Assembly (NCBI RefSeq): GCF_027887165.1
Contig: NC_077232.1
Span: 18,616,755-18,680,754, forward strand
DNA from: Monodelphis domestica
Taxonomy: Eukaryota > Chordata > Mammalia > Didelphimorphia > Didelphidae
Direction of reading: 5' to 3'
Length of the DNA: 64,000 nt
Part shown: piece after piece, positions 34,881-45,734 of the stretch
Numbering within the stretch: the stretch's first letter is position 1
Layout of the letters: every line of letters begins with the position of its first letter
Made by a program: the position numbers and the translations under genes
The notes under the pieces: generated by a model
Seen by the model: the letters and a program-made list of their open reading frames with translations, nothing else
Database searches by the model: none
Told to the model about the DNA's origin: nothing

Positions 34881-36245
34881 AAAATGAAGTCTCCTTGGAA
34901 AATTGGAAGGCAGTATGGGAGAGATTAGGTTTGGATCAACACCTCCCACCCTACACCAAGATAAACTCAGAATGGGTGAATGACTTTAATATAAAGAGGG
35001 AAACAACAAGTAAATTAGGTGATCACAGAAGAGTATACATGTCAGTTCTTCAGGAAAGGAAAGACTTTAAACCAAAACAATAGGTAGAAAAATGACAAAA
35101 TGTAAAATAAATAATAATGATTACATCAAATTAAAATGCTTTTGTACTAACAAAACCAATGTAACCAAAATTAGAAGGGAAGCAACAAATTGAGAAACAA
35201 TCTTCAGTATAAAAACCTCTAACAAATGTCTTATTAATCAAATTTACAAAGAACTAAACCAATTATACAAAAAAAATCAAGCCATTCTCCAATTGATAAA
35301 TGGGCAAGGGACATGAATAGGCAATTTTCAATTAAAGAAATCAAAACTATTAATAAGCACATGAAAAAGTGTTCTTTATCTCTTATAATCAGAGACATAC
35401 AAATCAAAAAACTCTGAGGTACCATCCCACACATAGCAGATTGGCTAACATGACAGCAATGGAAAGTATTGAATGCTGGAGGGGATGTGACAAAGTTGGG
35501 ATATTAATGCATTACTGATGGAGTTGTGAAATGATCAAATAATTGTAGAGGGCAATTTGGAACTATGCCCAAAGGGTGATAAAAGACTGTCTGCCCTTTG
35601 ATCCATCCATAGGACTGCTGGATTTTTACCCCAAAGAGATAAGGAAAAAGACTTGTACAAGAATATTAATACCTGTGCTCTTTGTGGTGGCAAAAAAAAA
35701 AATGGAAAATGAGTGGATGCCCTCCAATTGGGGAATGCCTGAACAAATTGTGGTATATGTTGGTGATGGAATACTATTGTGGTCAAAGGAATAATAAAGT
35801 GGAGGAATTCCATGGGATCTGTAATAACCTTCAGGAATTGATGCAGAATGAAAGGAGTAGAAGCAGGAGAACATTGTACACAGAGACTGGTACACTGTGG
35901 TACAATCAAATGTAATGAACTTCTCCATTAGTGGCAATGCAGTGATCCTGAACAACATGGAGGGATCTTTGAGAAAGAACACTATGCACATTCAGAGGAA
36001 AAACTGTGAGAGTAGAAACACAGAAGTAAAACAACTCCTTGATCACTAGGTTCGGGGGCATATGGTTGGGGATGTATACTCGAAATAAACATCCTAATGC
36101 AAACACCAACATGGAAAGAGTTTTTGATCCAGGACACATGGAATACCCCTTGAAATTGAATGTCACCTACAGGAAGGATGCAGGGAGGGAAACAATATGA
36201 TTCTTATAACCAAGGAAGAATGTTCTAAATAGACTAAATATATTA
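34881..36245 (+). mobile_element. Second L1 3' end, head-to-tail with the first
   Basis: It repeats the sequence from about 33522 of the first L1 onward, in the same orientation and directly after its tail: 'ggatcaacacctcccaccct', 'aggggatgtgacaaagttggga', 'ggtacaatcaaatgtaatgaact'. It ends near 36240 in an A-rich tail. It carries more lesions than its neighbour. Confidence 0.9.
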
Positions 36246-36469
36246 ATTAAAAAATAAAGTTCCACATAAATATAAAATATAATCAATAAACACAATAGGC
36301 TTTATTTAAGTAAAATATCACTTTTTATTGCCAGGAGAAATCCAAAAGTTTTGAAGAATGTAAATTTTTATAGACATCACAGTTATCCCATTTATAATAT
36401 ATTTGTGTTATAGAAGAGTTTCCATTCACTTTTTAAAGTTTATTTTTAATTTTTTCCAAAATTTTAGAA
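36246..36469. other. Remnant of OR downstream flank
   Basis: 'aatcaataaacacaataggctttatt' and nearby sequence resembles 13140-13180 and 55450-55480, so this is the far end of the third OR's downstream flank, pushed away by the L1 insertions. Confidence 0.5.
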
Positions 36470-36795
36470 AATAAACAATTGATGAACATTCCCATAATTT
36501 CCAATACCTTTTCACCAGAAAAAGAGGTGCAATAAACATTTGATTTTTTTTCCTCATTCCCTGATGCTCTTGTGAAACAGACCAAGAAATACCATGGCTG
36601 CTTCTAAGGATGTACACAGTTTGAGAGCCTTTGAATATAATTTCAAATTGCTCTCTAAATGGTCAGGTAACTTCACAGTTCCACCAACAGAATATTAATG
36701 TACTCATTTTTTTCAATCTCACGAATATTTACAATTTTGCGCTTTTTTCACTTTAGCCAATTTGGATGTGCGATACTACCTCAGAATACTTTTAG
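36470..36795 (-). mobile_element. Old L1 ORF2 fragment, antisense
   Basis: It resembles the antisense of an L1 ORF2 C-terminal region: 'caaattgctctctaaatgg', 'acttcacagttccaccaaca', 'ttagccaatttggatg', 'atactacctcagaa'. It is decayed. Confidence 0.55.
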
Positions 36796-37900
36796 TCTTT
36801 ATTTTGATGGGTAGTTGATTCTTGGTTGTAGACTCCGTTCCCTTGCTTTACAGAATATCATATTCCATGCCTTCTGGTCCTTCATTGTGGATGCAGCGAG
36901 GCCCTGTGTTATCCTAACTGAGGTTCCATAATATCTGAATGGTTTCTTCTTACTAGTTTGTAGTATATTTTCCTTGGTCTGATAATTCATGAATTTGGCT
37001 GTAATATTCCTGGGTGTTGTCAATTGGGGATTAAATGCAGGTAGTGATCTGTGAATTCTTTCAATCTTCACTGTTCCCTCTTATTCAAGGATGTTGGGGC
37101 AATTTTTTTTGAAAATTTCCTGTAGAATAATATCGAGGCTTTTTATTTTGTCATCAATTCCCAGTAGTCCAAAAATTCTTCAATTGTCTCTCCGGATCTA
37201 TTTTCCAGGTGTGTAGTTTTGCCAGTGAGGTGCTTCATATTTTCCTTAAAATTTTTATTCTTTTGATTTTGTTTTGTAGACTCTTGCTGCCTTGAGAGGT
37301 CATTTACTTCTAGTTGTTAGATTCTAATTTTTAAAGACTAAATTTCATCCCTGGCTTTTTTGTCATTCTTCTTCTGGTCTGTTTTTCTCTGTAGATCATC
37401 TTTCACTTTCTTTGCCTCATTTTCAAGCTAGTCAATTCTGGATTTTAAGACACTATTTTCTTCTTTTAGTTTATGTGCCTCTATTTCCAGAAGACTTATT
37501 TTCTTTTTAAGTTCTTTTCCCAATTGTCTTCAACCTCTCTTAATAATTTTTTGAATTGTGTTTTGAGTTATTCAAAACCTGAGTCCAACTTGCTGGATTC
37601 TCTCTGTTTTTGCTTGGTACTCCATGGTAGTCCTCTGTTTCATTTGCTCTCTGTTCATTACCTGGATATAAGCTGTCGATTGTAATTTCTTTTTTCTTTT
37701 TCTGATATTATTCCTTCTTTTTATTATTGCTATATTTTTCCTTCTTTCCCCTCTGTTATTTGCTGTAATATTGGTCCTCTGATTATTTGATAGATCTGTG
37801 GGTTTGGTCTGTTCTGTCCTGAATGGGCTTCTTCTTTGTTCGGCTGATTGATTAGATTAGGCTCATGGAGAATTAATGAGCCCTGAGGTCACTTCTTGCC
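36796..37900 (-). mobile_element. L1 ORF1 region, antisense, broken
   Basis: The minus frame at 36799-37071 matches the C-terminal domain of L1 ORF1p (ERIHR, PRNITAKF, KENILQ, RITQGLAA, AWNMIFCKARE). It continues into coiled-coil-like sequence (37080-37600), also reading antisense, with several frame breaks. The right end, in 5' untranslated sequence, is unclear and may reach 38070. Confidence 0.8.
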
Positions 37901-38075
37901 CAGCTCTCAGCAGAAGGTGTGGATTTAGCTGTAGATGTGTGGAGGCTTAATTGAACTGTGCTTTCTGCCCTTTATCAAGGTATTCTGTTAAGGTTGCATC
38001 CTTTGTCCTGGTATCTGAGTCATTAGGATTGTTAGTGCAACTTCCAGTGTAGTTGATGGGGGGAGGGAGTTGGAG

Positions 38076-39344
38076 ATTGATATGTTTGTTAAATGAGTGA
38101 AATATAATCTTAAGATGAGTGGGTACTAGCTTCTTGAGAATGTTTCTCAGTTTCTTATTGAGTCCCAAATGTTTAGAATGGTTTTTAAACTGATATTAGC
38201 TCATGTCTTCCTTCAGATATTTCCTATATGCTTGGTATTCCTTCCCTTAGAATATGCTCATCTTCCCATAACTGAGTCTCAAGGTGAACAGTCCTTCAAC
38301 CTGGGTAGGAGCACCCCATATTGAAAAATACTGGCTTGCTAGCTTATAAGAAGATGCAGGAATAAGAGGTTACATAAAATGTTAAATAAATTGAATTCTA
38401 GTTGCTTTATGTAATTACTTTAATTTTAGTAAATAGTAATGAGTCATTATCTTTAATTAATCAAACTCTTTGGCTAAATACTAGGTGATTCCAATATCTA
38501 GAATCTTAATTTTTTTAAGGTGATCAAGGGATTATCATTCTCTTCAGTCCCTCCTCTAATCCTGAGGATTGTATAATTGAAAATTGATTACCATAAAAAA
38601 AGAACCACAATTCCCATGAGTACACTGACTTCCTGTCATTACATACTTCCTGTAGACAGAGGATAAAATAAGCAGGCATTGAGGTTCTCCTTCTCTTTGG
38701 CATGTAGCCAGCATGGTGATGGCAGTCAGTGCAGATTTTGAAAATGGCTAATCATCCATGAGAACATGGTCTTTATTTTATGTCCTCTTATTCCTTGATT
38801 TCTAATGATCATTTAATAAACGTTCTAAAATATTAAATGTTCATTATTGAGATTTAATTTTAATTTTAATAGTATAATCATAATCTGTGGATAATGCAAG
38901 ATGTTTACAACAGACCTCACAGGGGATATTCCACTAAGGATCAATGCATAATACAGAGGAGGCATTTTAGTAATGAGACTCATCTGTAATTTTTCTAAGA
39001 GTACAAGAATGGATATAATTTATAGGGAATTTATTACAGTTACTTGATTACAATACAAATTTAAAAAAGAAAAAAATATATTTATGTGAAACAGAGATAA
39101 AACATAAGAAACTAAACTCAATAATGTGGAGGTCCCACCATAGTGAACAAATAACACATTCTGCTTGATTTTCTTTTTCTACATTGATTTCTAGAATATT
39201 GTCAAAAACTCTGTCACTCTCACTAGAATTGCTTATAGAGTTATGGTCTTTTTCTGAGAAAGTTTGTTATATGTTCTATGGATGGTATAATCTAGGTATA
39301 GATATCAACTTCAGAAGAAGGATTTAAAATTTAATATAAGAACA
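38076..39344. other. Upstream block, second full copy, left end
   Basis: It aligns with 2-1284 at a nearly constant offset of about 38070. No gene is seen. Confidence 0.8.
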
Positions 39345-40960
39345 CATTCTAACAATTAATATGGTCAATAGATTCTGTGATGATTATCACACAAAATGCT
39401 TTGCTATCTTTGCAGTTAGGTATTTTTTTATTCCAAAGAGACAAATATGAACAACACCTCAGATAACCAAAAGTAATTACACTTGTTACTAAAAGAATGC
39501 TGAGAAGCCAAAAAGAAATGCAAGAGTTCTTATTTCTTAATGGAAAATAAGAATAGGAAATCTGCTTAGGATTAAGATTGTGAGCTATGGTACCCATAAA
39601 AGGTCCAGGAAACCTAGTGGGACATTCAGAAACTGATGTGCCAGTGGTTAGATTCATGAGCTCTGAGATAATTTGATTAAAACCTTCATTAAGGAAGGGC
39701 TTTCAATAATCTCTACTATAAATTCTATAAATTCTTATTAGTGTATTTACCAGACTCTTCATCTGTGATACATTAATTCTAGTTAACAGTATTAAAGAAA
39801 ATGGTTAAGTTAGTAATTTCCTACATGATCTTCTCAAGAGTAAAATTGTTTTTGGTCAGGTTCTGTGTGTTGATATTATTCTACAAAAGGTTCATGATAG
39901 AGCTACTATCAGATCTTATTTTGATAGTCTTCATGAATACAGTGAACTTATTATACAAAATAGACTCCTTTTGTCTGGTGGTCTCAGTCTATACCCTGTA
40001 CTAAGAGGGTACCTTTGAACTTGGTAAGCTCAGTGAGTTTACTGTAGTAAATAATGAAGGGAAAAAACCAGTACTAGTGATTCTATTTTAGATCAGGTAG
40101 TCAAACTAACCCTTTTTTCTGTTGGTAAGGGATATCTTTTTCCCAATAAGACTAGTGATTTGAAGTAATATCTTATTTTTTTTAATCAGTTCCGTAACCT
40201 CTACATTTGTATGAGACACCAAAACTTGAAATTTCAGGGGACACATAATTGCTGCAGCATTCGTGAAACAACTCATCTTTTGTTGAGTGGTGACAGTATA
40301 TCTTTGGAGGAAGGTGTTGGTCTTTCTGATACAATTTTTAAAAAAGCCTACTTCATCTCACCAACATTACATGGAGGAAGGACAGTAATAAGTATCTACA
40401 GGAACAAAAAAGTAGGGGAGCATTTATATGTTTCATTAAGCATCAGACTACAAAAAAAGATGATATGGTGTTATTATATTTGAAGTTTCAAAAAGAAAAG
40501 GGCATATTAACAGAAAACAGACCATTCATAAAAACCTGTTGTCTAAATAAGCTTAAATCAGGCAATCTTTGGAACAGGTAAACCATTCCTTTTAAGCAAG
40601 ATAATAAATAGGGCTATCAGAAGATTGAAAATAATTCCTATACATCATATAATAGGTCAGAATCATTTACAAAGATTGCCAGAGTACCATTGGTCTTCAG
40701 TAACATTGTAGAGTGAAGAATAGGTGTAGGTTTCCCTTGAGATCAATGAATCCAGGAGTCTTTTTGACCAATCTTAATTTGAGTTGGAATGATCAGAAGA
40801 ACTTGGAAAATGTTTCCCCATGTAGGTTGCAGTCTCCTGTGATGTTGAAAGTTCTTAATATAAACATAAGCTCCTCACTGGAAATTATTCCATGATAAAT
40901 CTATAGGTTCAATCTGAACCATTGATTAGGATAGAGTATTTCCCAAAATGATAAAAGTGA
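39345..40960 (-). mobile_element. Class I ERV fossil, antisense env and end of pol
   Basis: It is the counterpart of 1285-2890. On the minus strand, 39349-39657 holds a hydrophobic segment like an envelope membrane anchor. Around 40690-40960 the sequence resembles the end of pol. It is old and broken, and is shared with the other blocks. Confidence 0.5.
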
Positions 40961-43900
40961 GCCATTATTGAAACTTTTTCAGGTTCAAGTATTCAAAAAT
41001 TCTCAATCTGTCATTCTTTGTATCTGGTACTCAAGAGTAGTTGTAGGAAACTTGTCAAAGATTCTACATAAATCTTGTCAAATGATTTCTCCAGTGCTCT
41101 CCTCCATTACTAATATACTATAACTTTGAGGGGAACTGTACTTGAAATTCAGAGTTTCTAGGAGTAGGCAGAGATTTGGGGAAATAGTTAACTCAAATAA
41201 TTTCTAATTTACAAATTACTATCCTCATAATATTCCTGAGAGTTAATACATACATGAAAATATACATGTTAGTATTTTACAACTGAGGAAATTGGGCTTC
41301 ATCCAGGATAAATTACTTGCCTAAAGTTTAGCAATATTCTCTAATTCTATCCCAAACTTTAACTTCAGATTTAGTCATTTTCCCCTAGGGGATCATGAGG
41401 AAATCCTTGAATTACCTGGCCTTTCTTTAATGATCTGTATCACATTTTATGTTAGCCACCACCTTTTGACTGTATTAAGGTCTGAGATTATTTTCTTCAT
41501 TTAAAAAATGAATTAACTGAGACTTGGGGAAGTTAAATGACTTTGTCCATGTCACACACCTAGGAAGAATAGAATCTAAACATTAGTTAATGGCCTTGTC
41601 CAGGAACCTTTCTTACTCATTTTGTTAATAACATGCTAGGAATATACCCATGAGAAAATGGTCTCTGTGTACTCATATTTTCCTCCTGTGATCAGAGAAT
41701 AATTAAATAGCTTGTTTTGTTCATGAGTTATCAGCAGAGCTGTTGTGTAGCTCTAAGGGACCTCCAGTTCCTCACAGATGCAAGTCTTCAATATCTACCT
41801 ACTATCTTTACCTCTTAACATTGAAACATTTCACTCTAGGGTTCCATACTATGGTACCAGCTTGTAGGTCTAATTCATTTAGTCATTTATTTTTCATCTA
41901 ATTTCTTTTGTGTTTCCTGAAGCTAAGTTGAGTGGATGATAGGAGTGGGCATCCCCAACCATATTGTCATTCATGCCATGGCAATTAACAGGAGTGACCA
42001 CTCTACCAATAGGAACTTTTGATGACATTGTCCCAGTGACTATGGAGATATTTCTATAATGGGGTCATGTGGTTCCATAGCTTGGGATTTCAGTGTCAAA
42101 CCTTGAATATAAAATTCTTGGCTAACCCTCTTCTTTGGTGTTCTAGCCAACTTTCTCCATATAAAGCCAAGTAGTTTCTAGGGATATCCAGTCTTAGACT
42201 CAAGACTTTATGTAGACAAAAACAAAGCATAGTGGAAACATTTCTAGACCTGGAAGCTGAAAGAATTGGGGAAAAAAAAGATAAAAGAACTTCTCTAGCT
42301 AATCCACCATTTAACTTCTTCCATTCCCTTGCCTTGAAAATATGCAAATATTTGTAGTACACATCTCTTAGGGTTCTTTTAGGGCTCCAATAAAATTATG
42401 CATGTAAATTGTTATACAAATGCTCTAAAAATATCTCCTGAGCATTTTCAAGTTCTCATTCTTCAGTACCTGAAGGAGCCTTTTGAGCAACGGTTTACTG
42501 TGCAATCCTAATGATGACTTCATTAAATAATGTTGGTGATTAATATATTGTGTGAAAAACACTGAATTTTAGGTGAAACACAGCCCTTGCTATCAATGCT
42601 AATAACTCACATTTATAAAGGACTTAAGCATTTGCAAAAGATTTCTATCACTCTTATCATTTGAATCTCCTGAGAGCTGTGTAAGATGATAAATATTATT
42701 CACGTTCCTTTTATTGATGAATATATTGAGGTTGATAGATTTTAGTGACTTTTCCATAGATATATAATTAATAAGGATGTGTGGTGGGATTTAAATCCAG
42801 AAAGCCTCACAGTGCTGACAAGCATTGGGTTATACATGTATCATTGTTCAAAGCCTATTTCTGTTTCATGTATATTTGCAGTGGAGTGATCTTTCAACAT
42901 AAAATCCCTAGTCATATCCATATTGAGCTACATGATCGATCCTTTATTTTTTTCTGCTTTTCTGTTCCCAGAGTTCTATCTCTGGATGTGGATAACATTC
43001 TTTCTCATGATCCTTCTTTTCCTTAATATTATTATTTCTAAAATGATTTCCTCACATCAAACTTAAATTTGTTTCTGCTTAATGTTTACCTTGTCCCCTG
43101 GGGGTTTACCTTTGAATCCAAGTAGGACAAGTCATAATTTTCCATCATATTACAATCCTTCAGATACTTGAAAATAATTTGAATATCAACTCCTGTCCTG
43201 AAGCCCATATTTTATCTTTTCTATGTTAAATACCCACAGTTTATTCCATCATTTCTAAATAGTAAAATTAAAAAGTTTTTCTTCATTTTGAAATTTTCTT
43301 GCCAATCAATGTCCTTCCCAATGTGGAAAACAAATAACTGAACACATTGGTTCACGTGTTGACTACCAAGGATCACATCTGTTTCCCTGGTTAAGGTTCT
43401 TTTTTCAATATAAGGACAAATTTTTTTTTTCTGTTTAGCCATATGTGTCACAAAGTCATTGTGGGGAACCAATGTATTTAAGGTATTTAATGAATTTTTA
43501 AAGAGACTTCTCTTACATGTTGTATAGAGCTGGGTGAATAGAATTAAGAAGTCCCAAGTTGAAACTCATCCTCAGACACATATGAGGTGACCCATGGAAA
43601 GTCATTTAATGTTTGTTTGCCTTAGTATCCTCAACTTTAAAATGCATTTAAAAATAGCACATACATCTCAGAGTCATTGTACGAATCAAGTAAGATCATG
43701 TTAATAAAGTGCCTAGTATGGTACTTGTCACATAATTGATACTATAGAAATGTTCCTTTTCTTCCCTTCACCAATATAGATTCTAGTTTTCATCATCTTT
43801 GGTATCAACTCCCTATTAACTGTCATTGTTTCATTGTAAATGCAAAGACCATTGTCCTTGTCAGAAAATAGTAGCAAAATCCAGTCAGTGGGTATATTTT

Positions 43901-44037
43901 CTGACATGTTTTTACCTGTTTCACCAACTTTGAGATTCAGATGATTTCCTTAGTAGAGTATCTTTTGTTTTCTTAAAAGACCAGCTCATCACTCCCCTCC
44001 TTTTCTTGTCTTAATCTTTCTATGGTTCCATCACCTG
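40961..44037. other. Upstream block, second full copy, right part
   Basis: It aligns with 2891-6054 and carries the same MIR-like SINEs (about 42596-42810 and 43530-43760). It stops at 44037 inside 'ttccatcacctg', where an L1 piece begins. The part from about 41790 recurs beyond the L1, from 45735. No gene is seen. Confidence 0.75.
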
Positions 44038-44458
44038 CCAGTCTCAGGGCATCTAACACAGACTGCAGAGGAGGTTTTTTTTTTTTCCTTCGGGGCTCAT
44101 CCAGCCCAAACCAGCTGAACTTAATCCCATCAGGAGCCTTCAGAATACAGGGAGGCCAGGACCCCTCCCCCTTAGAGTGCACCATCTTCTGAAAGAACAG
44201 AAACCTCAGGGCCAGTAAAGGCTCTGAGGTACCTTGCGGACAGTGCAATGCCATACTTAAAGTGTGGAAGTAAGGTAGTAGAGAAGCAACTGGAGGGAAC
44301 TGAGAGCGGTAACACCTGAAACACTGGCAGGCAGAGAAGGACAGACCCTGGGCTTCCCCAGGAAGATAATGCAGCTGTGGAGAATGGACAATTTGCCTGG
44401 AGCTAAAGCCTCAGACTATCAGATAGACTAATAGCCAGTCCTCCTCACTCAGATAGAG

Positions 44459-45361
44459 ATGGCAAACAGTACAGAAGTACAAAAAACTCCAAACACCAAG
44501 AAAAGCAAGAAGAAGGGGGTGACTTTGGACACATTTTATGGAGCAAAAATACAAAATACAGAGGAGATAAAAGAGGAAACACAAGCAAATGCTTCAAAAC
44601 CTTCCAAAGGAAATAGAAACTCTCCACAAATTCTTGAAGAATTTAAATCTGAAAAGATCAAAAATATGGAAGTCTTCTGGCAGGAAAAGTGGGAAATAAT
44701 GAAAAAGGAACTCAACAATATGAAGCACGAAAAAATGCAACTACAGAAACAGCTTGACCAAACTGAAAAGGAAAACCAGGCTTTAAAGGTCAGAATCAGG
44801 AAACTGGAAGACAATGATCTTGCAAAAGATCAAGAATTAATAAAGCAAAGCCAAAAGAACAAAAAATTAGAAGAGAACATAACATATCTCACTGACAAGG
44901 TGATAGATTTGGAAAATAGAGGAAGAGACAATCTGAGAATAATTGGCCTACCAGAAAAACCAGAAATAAATAGTAATCTCGACATTATAATACAAGATAT
45001 CATCAAAGAAAACTGCCCAAAGATTCTAGAACAAGGGGGCAATACAGGCATTGAGAGAGTTCACAGAACACCCTCTAAACTAAATTCCCAAAAGGCAACT
45101 CCCAGGAATGTAATTGCCAAATTCCAAAGCTTTCAAGCAAAAGAAAAAATCTTACAAGAAGCCAGAAAAAGACAATTTAGATATAAAGGAATGCCAATCA
45201 GGGTCACACAAGACCTTGCAATTTACACTCTGAATGACCTTAAGGCATGGAACATGATTTTCAGAAAGGCAAGAGAACTGGGTCTTCAACCAAGAATCAG
45301 CTATCCATCAAAACATACGACATACTTCCAGGGGAAAGTATGGACATTCAACAAAATATAA
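44459..45361 (+). CDS. L1 ORF1 protein, complete open frame
   Basis: This 300-aa frame encodes an L1 ORF1p, the RNA-binding chaperone that packages L1 RNA. A basic N-terminus (SKKKG) is followed by a long coiled coil (about residues 60-155, rich in E, K, Q and spaced L/I/M), an RRM-like part starting at RRDNLRIIG-type sequence (about 155-240; here GRDNLRIIGLPE) and a C-terminal domain (IERVHRTPSK, PRNVIAKF, KEKILQEARK, IRVTQDLA, AWNMIFRKARELG). The length is in the range for mammalian ORF1p (about 300-340 aa). The frame has no lesion, unlike every other LINE piece here, which suggests a recent origin. Without ORF2 in cis it could not mobilise itself. Confidence 0.93.
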   Translation: MANSTEVQKTPNTKKSKKKGVTLDTFYGAKIQNTEEIKEETQANASKPSKGNRNSPQILEEFKSEKIKNMEVFWQEKWEIMKKELNNMKHEKMQLQKQLDQTEKENQALKVRIRKLEDNDLAKDQELIKQSQKNKKLEENITYLTDKVIDLENRGRDNLRIIGLPEKPEINSNLDIIIQDIIKENCPKILEQGGNTGIERVHRTPSKLNSQKATPRNVIAKFQSFQAKEKILQEARKRQFRYKGMPIRVTQDLAIYTLNDLKAWNMIFRKARELGLQPRISYPSKHTTYFQGKVWTFNKI

Positions 45362-45528
45362 GATTTCCAAGTTTTTGCAAAGAAAAGACCAGAGCTCTGT
45401 GGAAAGTTCAATATCGAAAAACAAAGAGCATGGAATACATGAAAAGGTAAAAATGAAGGAAAGGGAATAGGAGAAAATGTCAACTTTTTTTTTATTCAAA
45501 CTCTCTCCTATAAGGACTACGTTTATAT

Positions 45529-45529
<1 letters not shown>

Positions 45530-45588
<59 letters not shown>

Positions 45589-45592
45589 TAAT
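45530..45592 (+). repeat. (TA)n microsatellite
   Basis: An almost pure TA run of about 60 bases, with single interruptions near its right end, inside the L1 piece after ORF1. Confidence 0.95.
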
Positions 45593-45734
45593 ATGTGAGG
45601 AAAATGTGATGTGTAACTCTCAAAAATTATATGCATCATTAGAATAGTAAGAAGAATCAAGCATAGGGACCTTTTAAGGCATCAAGATGATATGGAGAAG
45701 AGGGGATAGAAAGGAAAAGGAAGGGGGGAATTGT

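Larger units (their letters stand above)
44038..45734 (+). mobile_element. L1 5' segment: 5' region, complete ORF1, start of inter-ORF region
   Basis: The piece holds about 420 bases before ORF1, ORF1 itself and about 370 bases after it, including a long (TA)n run. No ORF2 and no poly(A) tail follow, and no target-site duplication is seen at either edge. It is therefore not a simple retrotransposed copy; it could be the surviving 5' part of a full L1, or an ORF1-only (HAL1-like) element that lost its tail. Confidence 0.85.

Noticed and set aside
36426-37071. Possible host gene on the minus strand
   Set aside because: The frames match L1 ORF2 and ORF1 pieces, not a host protein.
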